A DNA stretch of 25,900 bases, taken from positions 1-25,900 of the forward strand of contig CAZJOO010000004.1 in NCBI GenBank assembly GCA_964547725.1. Reading direction: 5' to 3'. The DNA comes from JAAZMU01 sp964547725. Its GTDB lineage: Bacteria; Patescibacteriota; Minisyncoccia; Minisyncoccales; Minisyncoccaceae. Made by a program: the position numbers and the translations under genes. Positions 22,193 to 25,900 of this stretch are shown one piece after another (within the stretch, counting starts at the first letter, position 1; each line of letters starts with the position of its first letter). The notes under the pieces are model-generated. The model was not told the DNA's origin, did no database searches, and was given only the letters and a program-made list of their open reading frames with translations.

Positions 22193-23006
22193 AAAGGTCT
22201 ATAAAGTATTTAAAATTTTTAGCAATTTTGAAAGAAGCTTCTTCTGCGGCAATTAGATTCTCGTTGTATTCTTTGATTTGATCCATGAATATAGTTCTTC
22301 CAATAGCAAAACCAATAATGTTTTTGCTATTTTTAGCTTCGATTAACCATTTTTTAACTTTTTGTTTTGATTCTCCTCTTCCCAAGAAGATAATCTTAGC
22401 TTTATTCTTAATAACTTTGTTTATTTCTTCCCAACCCTTCTTATTGAATCCTTCCAACTTCCAAATATCTACTTTTACGCTATCTTGTATTTCTTCTATG
22501 GCCTGACAAGTTCTACTTAATCTTAAATAGCGATCATAATTTGTACTTAGCTTCAAATCGTCTTTAGTTGCTGGAACCAATAACTCTAAAATTAATTTAT
22601 ATTTATTTTTTTTACAAAAATCATTAATTTTTTTCAAAACAAGGCTTTGCTTTTCGTTTATTTCTACATTTAAAGGATTATAGCGAACAAGCACTTTTAT
22701 ATAATCGGGTTTTATTTTGTTAACTTGTTTTAAGTCTTTATATTCTAATTCCAAAACTTCTTTTCCGCTTTTTTCTATTGGCAAACAAAGTTTTATTTTA
22801 TTTTCTTTAGCAAATTCTATTATCTTACTTCCATATTTTTCATCAACCAATATAGCCAAATCTTTCTTCGGTTTATATTCTTGATATGCTTTTAGAAAAC
22901 CAATAAAAATAATTTGTTTTAATTCTTCAACCTTTTTTTTATTTGGCTTTTCTAATATTTTTAAAAAAGATGATCTATGATCGAATGGTAAAATAAATAG
23001 TTTCAT
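22182..23006 (-). CDS. DUF2090 (IolC C-terminal-like) TIM-barrel aldolase-type protein
   Basis: The 274-residue protein begins LFILPFDHRSSF, the hallmark of DUF2090, the C-terminal domain fused to 5-dehydro-2-deoxygluconokinase (IolC) in many bacteria. Other family stretches are ILVDEKYG, LPIEKSGKEVLELEY, DYIKVLVRYNPLN, LELLVPAT, DIWKLEG, FLGRGE and IIGFAIGRTIFMDQ. The strand-loop pattern is a TIM barrel related to class I aldolases such as LacD, and the Lys in DYIKVLVRYNP or DIWKLEG could be the Schiff-base residue. It is free-standing, without the sugar kinase partner, and no inositol catabolism gene is nearby. It could act as a sugar-phosphate aldolase; the substrate is unknown. Its promoter faces that of the MBL gene, and its mRNA is predicted to be leaderless. 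Confidence 0.85.
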   Translation of the reverse strand: MKLFILPFDHRSSFLKILEKPNKKKVEELKQIIFIGFLKAYQEYKPKKDLAILVDEKYGSKIIEFAKENKIKLCLPIEKSGKEVLELEYKDLKQVNKIKPDYIKVLVRYNPLNVEINEKQSLVLKKINDFCKKNKYKLILELLVPATKDDLKLSTNYDRYLRLSRTCQAIEEIQDSVKVDIWKLEGFNKKGWEEINKVIKNKAKIIFLGRGESKQKVKKWLIEAKNSKNIIGFAIGRTIFMDQIKEYNENLIAAEEASFKIAKNFKYFIDLFNK

Positions 23007-23012
23007 ATTTAT

Positions 23013-23041
23013 AATATATCTTTTTATTGCTTTTATTTCAA
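23013..23041 (-). promoter_or_regulatory. Promoter of the DUF2090 gene (leaderless)
   Basis: On the minus strand TTGAAA (23041-23036), 17 nt, TATATT (23018-23013), then 6 nt to the ATG at 23006. It overlaps the divergent promoter of the RNase gene. Confidence 0.6.
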
Positions 23042-23054
23042 CACTTGTTATAAT
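23027..23054 (+). promoter_or_regulatory. Promoter of the beta-CASP RNase gene (leaderless)
   Basis: TTGCTT (23027-23032), 16 nt, TATAAT (23049-23054), then exactly 6 nt to the ATG at 23061. Its -35 lies within the spacer of the opposing promoter. Confidence 0.6.
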
Positions 23055-23060
23055 TTAATT

Positions 23061-24380
23061 ATGAACATATCTTTTTTAGGAGCTTGCGGGGAGGTTACAG
23101 GCTCTTGTACATTAATAGAATCTTCTAAAGCAAAATTTTTAATTGATTGTGGAATGTTTCAAGGATTAGGTTCTTATGAAAAAAACTTTCACAAATTTTC
23201 TTTTAAGCCAGAAGAAATAGATTTTGTATTGTTGACTCATGCTCATCTTGATCACTCAGGAAGGTTGCCCTTTTTATTTAAAAATGGTTTTAGGGGGAAA
23301 ATCTTTTCAACAAAGCCAACAAAAGATTTGGCAGAAATAATTTTGAAAGATTCAGCTCGTATTTTCGAAAAAGATTTTAGGATTCCTCTATTTAATTTTA
23401 ATGATGTTTCAAACGCTATTAATTCTTTTGAAACTTTTGATTATTCTGATGAAATTAAAATAGGAGATATTGTAATTAAGACGAAAGATGCGGGACATAT
23501 TTTAGGGTCTGCTATTTTTGAAATTTTTATAGAAGGGAAAAAGATTGTTTTCTCTGGTGATTTGGGGAATGATAATGCTCCAATAGTAAGAGACACTGAG
23601 TTTGTAAGCTCAGCAGACGTTGTTGTAATTGAATCAACATATGGGGGAAAGATACATCAAAAAAGAGAAGAGGGCGTAAAAGAATTAAAAAATAATATAG
23701 ATGAAGTTATTAAAAAAAAGTCTGTACTATTAATACCGAGTTTTAGCATAGAAAGAACTCAAGAATTATTATTTGAAATTAATAAATTAGTAGAAGAAAA
23801 ACAAATACCTTTTATTAATGTTTTTTTAGATAGTCCTTTGGCTATTAAGGCTACGGAGATTTATAGTAAATACGAAAAACTTTTTGATCAAGAATGTGTC
23901 ACTTTAATAAATTCTGGAGATGACATTTTTGATTTTAAAGGATTTAAAACAACTAAACTATTTAAAGATGTAAAAGGAGTTTTTAATAGTCCTTCTCCTA
24001 AAATAATTATGGCTGGTTCGGGAATGTGTTCTGGTGGAAGAATGCCTTCTTACATTAAAACTTATGGAGGCGATAAAAATAATATTATTTTATTGAATTC
24101 ATATCAAGCAGAGGGAACTATGGGTAGGAAGCTAGAAATGGGAGAAAACGTTTTTATTGATGATGAGAGAGTTGAAATAAAGGCTCGGGTTAGAAAAATT
24201 TTATCATTTTCTTCTCACGCAGATTCAAGCAAGTTAAAGAAATGGGTTCTTAAAACTAGGGCTAAAAAAGTTTTTATCAATCATGGGGAAGACGAAGAAC
24301 GAAGGGTTCTTAAAAAATCATTAGAAGGAAAAATAGAAAATATTATCCTCCCAGCCATTGAAGAAAAATATCTTCTTTGA
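23061..24380 (+). CDS. Metallo-beta-lactamase/beta-CASP RNase (CPSF73-like)
   Basis: The 439-residue protein starts with the MBL strand FLGACGEVTGSC. The zinc-binding HxHxDH is at His60-His65 (THAHLDHSG), followed by AGHILGSA and FSGDLGND with further ligands, and VVIESTYGG. The beta-CASP insertion has IPSFSIERTQELLFEI, FLDSPLA and AGSGMCSGGRM. Closing motifs are SYQAEGTMGR, LSFSSHAD and FINHGE. This is the ordinary layout of bacterial and archaeal beta-CASP nucleases of the YsgH/CPSF73-like group, which cut or trim RNA with two zinc ions in the cytosol. It has no KH domains. It is transcribed divergently from the DUF2090 gene. The promoter of the next gene starts inside its last codons. Confidence 0.94.
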   Translation: MNISFLGACGEVTGSCTLIESSKAKFLIDCGMFQGLGSYEKNFHKFSFKPEEIDFVLLTHAHLDHSGRLPFLFKNGFRGKIFSTKPTKDLAEIILKDSARIFEKDFRIPLFNFNDVSNAINSFETFDYSDEIKIGDIVIKTKDAGHILGSAIFEIFIEGKKIVFSGDLGNDNAPIVRDTEFVSSADVVVIESTYGGKIHQKREEGVKELKNNIDEVIKKKSVLLIPSFSIERTQELLFEINKLVEEKQIPFINVFLDSPLAIKATEIYSKYEKLFDQECVTLINSGDDIFDFKGFKTTKLFKDVKGVFNSPSPKIIMAGSGMCSGGRMPSYIKTYGGDKNNIILLNSYQAEGTMGRKLEMGENVFIDDERVEIKARVRKILSFSSHADSSKLKKWVLKTRAKKVFINHGEDEERRVLKKSLEGKIENIILPAIEEKYLL

Positions 24381-24386
24381 TATAAT
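24358..24386 (+). promoter_or_regulatory. Promoter of the second SIMPL gene
   Basis: TTGAAG (24358-24363), 17 nt, TATAAT (24381-24386). The -35 is inside the last codons of the RNase gene. The predicted leader is about 26 nt. A further TATAAA at 24403-24408, 10 nt before the ATG, is a possible alternative. Confidence 0.55.
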
Positions 24387-24418
24387 ATATTTAAGAGTAA
24401 AGTATAAAATAAAAAATT

Positions 24419-25141
24419 ATGGAAAATAAACATATCATTATAGCATCTTTAATATTAGCGTTTTCTCTGATAATTTCTGTGTTGATTTATTCTAATAATT
24501 TATTTAGAATACAAAATTTAGACAACACTCTTGTTGTAAAAGGTTCTTCTACAAAGATAGTTACCTCTGATTTGGTTAAACTAAAAACAAATTTTACTAG
24601 AATAGTATCTGCTTCAGACCTTAAAGAAGGTTATGCTTTGATGGAAGCCGATGAGGAGAAGGTTGTTAATTTTTTGAGCGATAACAATATTACTGAAAGT
24701 GAGTATGAAATTTCTCCAATTTCTATGTATGAACAATATTCTTATAAAGAAGATGGAGGAGAAACAAAATACAATTTATCTCAACAAATTATTATTACTT
24801 CTACAGATTTGGAAAAGGTAAAAACTTTATCTCAAAAAGCAAGCGACCTTATTAAATTAGATGTAATTTATCAGACTAATGCTTTGGAGTATTATTATAC
24901 AAAGCTTCCAGAAGAAAGAGTTAATCTTTTGCCAGCAGCAGTTTTAGATGCTAAAAAAAGAGCAGAAGCAATTGCTGAAAGTACTGATAATAAAGTTGGA
25001 AGCTTGAAGAGCGCTGATATGGGAGTTGTTCAAATAATGCAACCTAATTCGACAGACATTTCAAGCTATGGTTCTTATGACACTTCAACTATAGAAAAAG
25101 AGATAATGATTACGATTAACGCAAACTTTGTTTTAGAATAA
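24419..25141 (+). CDS. SIMPL-domain (DUF541) envelope protein, copy 2
   Basis: The 240-residue protein has an N-terminal anchor (about residues 6-27, IIIASLILAFSLIISVLIYSNNL). A SIMPL domain follows: LVVKGSSTKIVTSDLVKLKTNF, EKVVNFLSDNNITESEYEISPISMYEQY, a middle strand, LPAAVLDAKKRAEAIAESTDNKVGSLKSADMG, and a final strand (IEKEIMITINANFVLE). It is diverged from copy 1 at 12816, with a shorter internal region and different termini, but has the same order of elements. It probably forms a membrane-attached extracytoplasmic oligomer; no enzymatic role is known for the family. It is followed by a hairpin terminator and has its own promoter, so it stands alone. Confidence 0.85.
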   Translation: MENKHIIIASLILAFSLIISVLIYSNNLFRIQNLDNTLVVKGSSTKIVTSDLVKLKTNFTRIVSASDLKEGYALMEADEEKVVNFLSDNNITESEYEISPISMYEQYSYKEDGGETKYNLSQQIIITSTDLEKVKTLSQKASDLIKLDVIYQTNALEYYYTKLPEERVNLLPAAVLDAKKRAEAIAESTDNKVGSLKSADMGVVQIMQPNSTDISSYGSYDTSTIEKEIMITINANFVLE

Positions 25142-25151
25142 ATCTTACTAA

Positions 25152-25193
25152 AAAACTTAGAAACACTCTATAATTAAGGTGTTTTTAAGTTTT
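25152..25193 (+). terminator. Terminator after the second SIMPL gene
   Basis: The arms 25155-25166 and 25179-25190 pair over 12 positions (one G-U) around a 12-nt loop, and the stem extends by three A-T pairs (25152-25154 with 25191-25193). It lacks a separate T run, so it may act from both sides or mainly protect the 3' end. Confidence 0.6.
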
Positions 25194-25208
25194 GAAAGGG
25201 AAAAAACC

Positions 25209-25236
25209 TTGAAATTAATTTTTATTCTAGTATAAT
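25209..25236 (+). promoter_or_regulatory. Promoter of the ATP-grasp gene
   Basis: TTGAAA (25209-25214), 16 nt, TATAAT (25231-25236). The predicted leader is about 29 nt before the ATG at 25272. Confidence 0.6.
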
Positions 25237-25271
25237 CCCTAATGTTATTAATTATTGTATAAATCTTTAGT

Positions 25272-25900
25272 ATGACACCAATAAAAAAAGAGCAGGATAT
25301 AATTCTTTTTGTGAATGATATACCAGATGACTTAGAAGTATTGAAAAGGGATCTTGCTAGTTATGGTAAAAAGTTTAATAGAAAATTTAGATTAGCTATT
25401 ATTCGTGATACTAGAAGAATAGAGCTTGAAGGAGCAGAGGAGAAAAAGTATCCAGAAGATGTTATCTATCTTTCGTGTGATTTTAGCGACCCAATAAAAA
25501 TTCAAAAAACCCTTCTTCCTTATCAATCAGAGCTTTTGGGTGTAACTTGCCGTGGGGAAATAAATATCGATTCTTTCTCTAAGCTAGTTCCAAACGTTCC
25601 TTACTTAAAGACTCCAACATCTGAATCTTTAGATTGGTCTATTCAAAAGACAATGATGAGAAAAAGATTTAATGCTTACGATAGGAAGATTACACCTAAG
25701 TTTTACATAGTCAAAGAACTTTCTAAAGATACTATGCAGGCCATAAAAGACAAAGTAGGTTTTCCTCTTGTTGTTAAACCATCAGGACTAGCTTCAAGCT
25801 TGCTGATTAGTCCTTGTTATTACGAGGAAGAATTAGAAAAAACCTTAAAAGAAGCTTTTAAAAAAATAAAGAAGATATATAAAGAAAATGATAGAAAGAA
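25272..25900 (+). CDS. ATP-grasp-like ligase, 3'-truncated by the window edge
   Basis: The frame opens with ATG at 25272 and stays open to the window end, giving 209 residues. The N-terminal ~110 residues look like a pre-ATP-grasp alpha/beta domain (ILFVNDIPDDLEVLKRDL, RLAIIRDTRR, DVIYLSCDFSD, LLGVTCRGEINID). LVPNVPYLKTPTSESLDWSIQKTMMRKRF resembles the step where ATP-grasp enzymes begin their lid, and FPLVVKPSGLASSLLIS holds the nucleotide-binding Lys in VKP. ATP-grasp enzymes join a carboxylate to an amine or thiol through an acyl-phosphate. The catalytic C-terminal part is outside the window, so the substrate cannot be named. No Shine-Dalgarno sequence precedes the start. Confidence 0.8.
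   Translation, partial: MTPIKKEQDIILFVNDIPDDLEVLKRDLASYGKKFNRKFRLAIIRDTRRIELEGAEEKKYPEDVIYLSCDFSDPIKIQKTLLPYQSELLGVTCRGEINIDSFSKLVPNVPYLKTPTSESLDWSIQKTMMRKRFNAYDRKITPKFYIVKELSKDTMQAIKDKVGFPLVVKPSGLASSLLISPCYYEEELEKTLKEAFKKIKKIYKENDRK

Noticed and set aside
1..25900. Alternative genetic code with TGA as glycine (Gracilibacteria/SR1 type)
   Set aside because: uvrA, the U32 gene and the RNase gene end at TGA in positions that match family C-termini, and no conserved glycine is encoded by TGA.
1..25900. CRISPR array, tRNA, rRNA or insertion sequence
   Set aside because: No regularly spaced repeats, cloverleaf-like segments, ribosomal RNA sequence or transposase reading frames were seen in any intergenic region; the longest gap is about 130 bases.

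Overview
The window is AT-rich, densely packed and uses the standard stop set: TGA ends several intact genes (uvrA, the U32 gene, the MBL gene), which excludes the TGA-as-glycine code of Gracilibacteria and SR1. The content suggests a Patescibacteria/CPR genome, probably Parcubacteria-like. Supporting signs are a pseudopilin fused to a formylglycine/C-type-lectin-like domain, a DUF5671 membrane protein, a shortened UvrA and UvrC, two SIMPL-domain envelope proteins, very short intergenic gaps and almost no Shine-Dalgarno sequences. The lineage is inferred from protein families, not from a marker gene.

Layout. At 1-602 is the 3' part of a short-chain dehydrogenase. It is followed by a prepilin-like gene (665-1822) whose last ~110 bases look like the variable region of a diversity-generating retroelement (DGR) target; no reverse transcriptase or template repeat lies in this window. 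Next come a DEAD-box helicase (1929-3116) behind a consensus promoter and a leader terminator, a CorA-type channel (3191-4114), and then convergent trhA and typA on the minus strand. From 6709 to 9078 are a membrane-anchored MliC-like lysozyme inhibitor (minus), an exported protein with a beta-helix-like stub (plus) and a fold-III PLP decarboxylase (minus). A U32 family protein (9179-10987) precedes a three-gene envelope operon (11030-13571) that ends in a strong terminator. A nucleotide excision repair operon uvrB-uvrA-uvrC (13641-19379) with overlapping genes follows. Downstream are a thioredoxin-fold-like protein with a five-cysteine tail, a polytopic membrane protein, tsaC and a CapA-like phosphoesterase (19398-22192). 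The end holds a DUF2090 aldolase-like gene (minus) divergent from a beta-CASP RNase, a second SIMPL protein and the start of an ATP-grasp protein.

How it works together. uvrBAC gives complete UvrABC excision in one transcript. The DEAD-box helicase, TypA, U32, TsaC and the beta-CASP RNase serve ribosome, tRNA and RNA metabolism. Many other genes encode envelope or exported proteins, and the pilin adhesin and lysozyme inhibitor fit a cell living attached to another microbe (inference).

Regulation visible in the DNA: several genes have a TATAAT-like -10 box exactly 6 nt before the ATG, implying leaderless mRNAs. Two convergent gene pairs end in a shared TTAA, and in each pair one terminator is embedded inside the opposing gene. 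No tRNA, rRNA, CRISPR array, insertion sequence or replication origin was seen. No gene-free stretch exceeds 300 bases.
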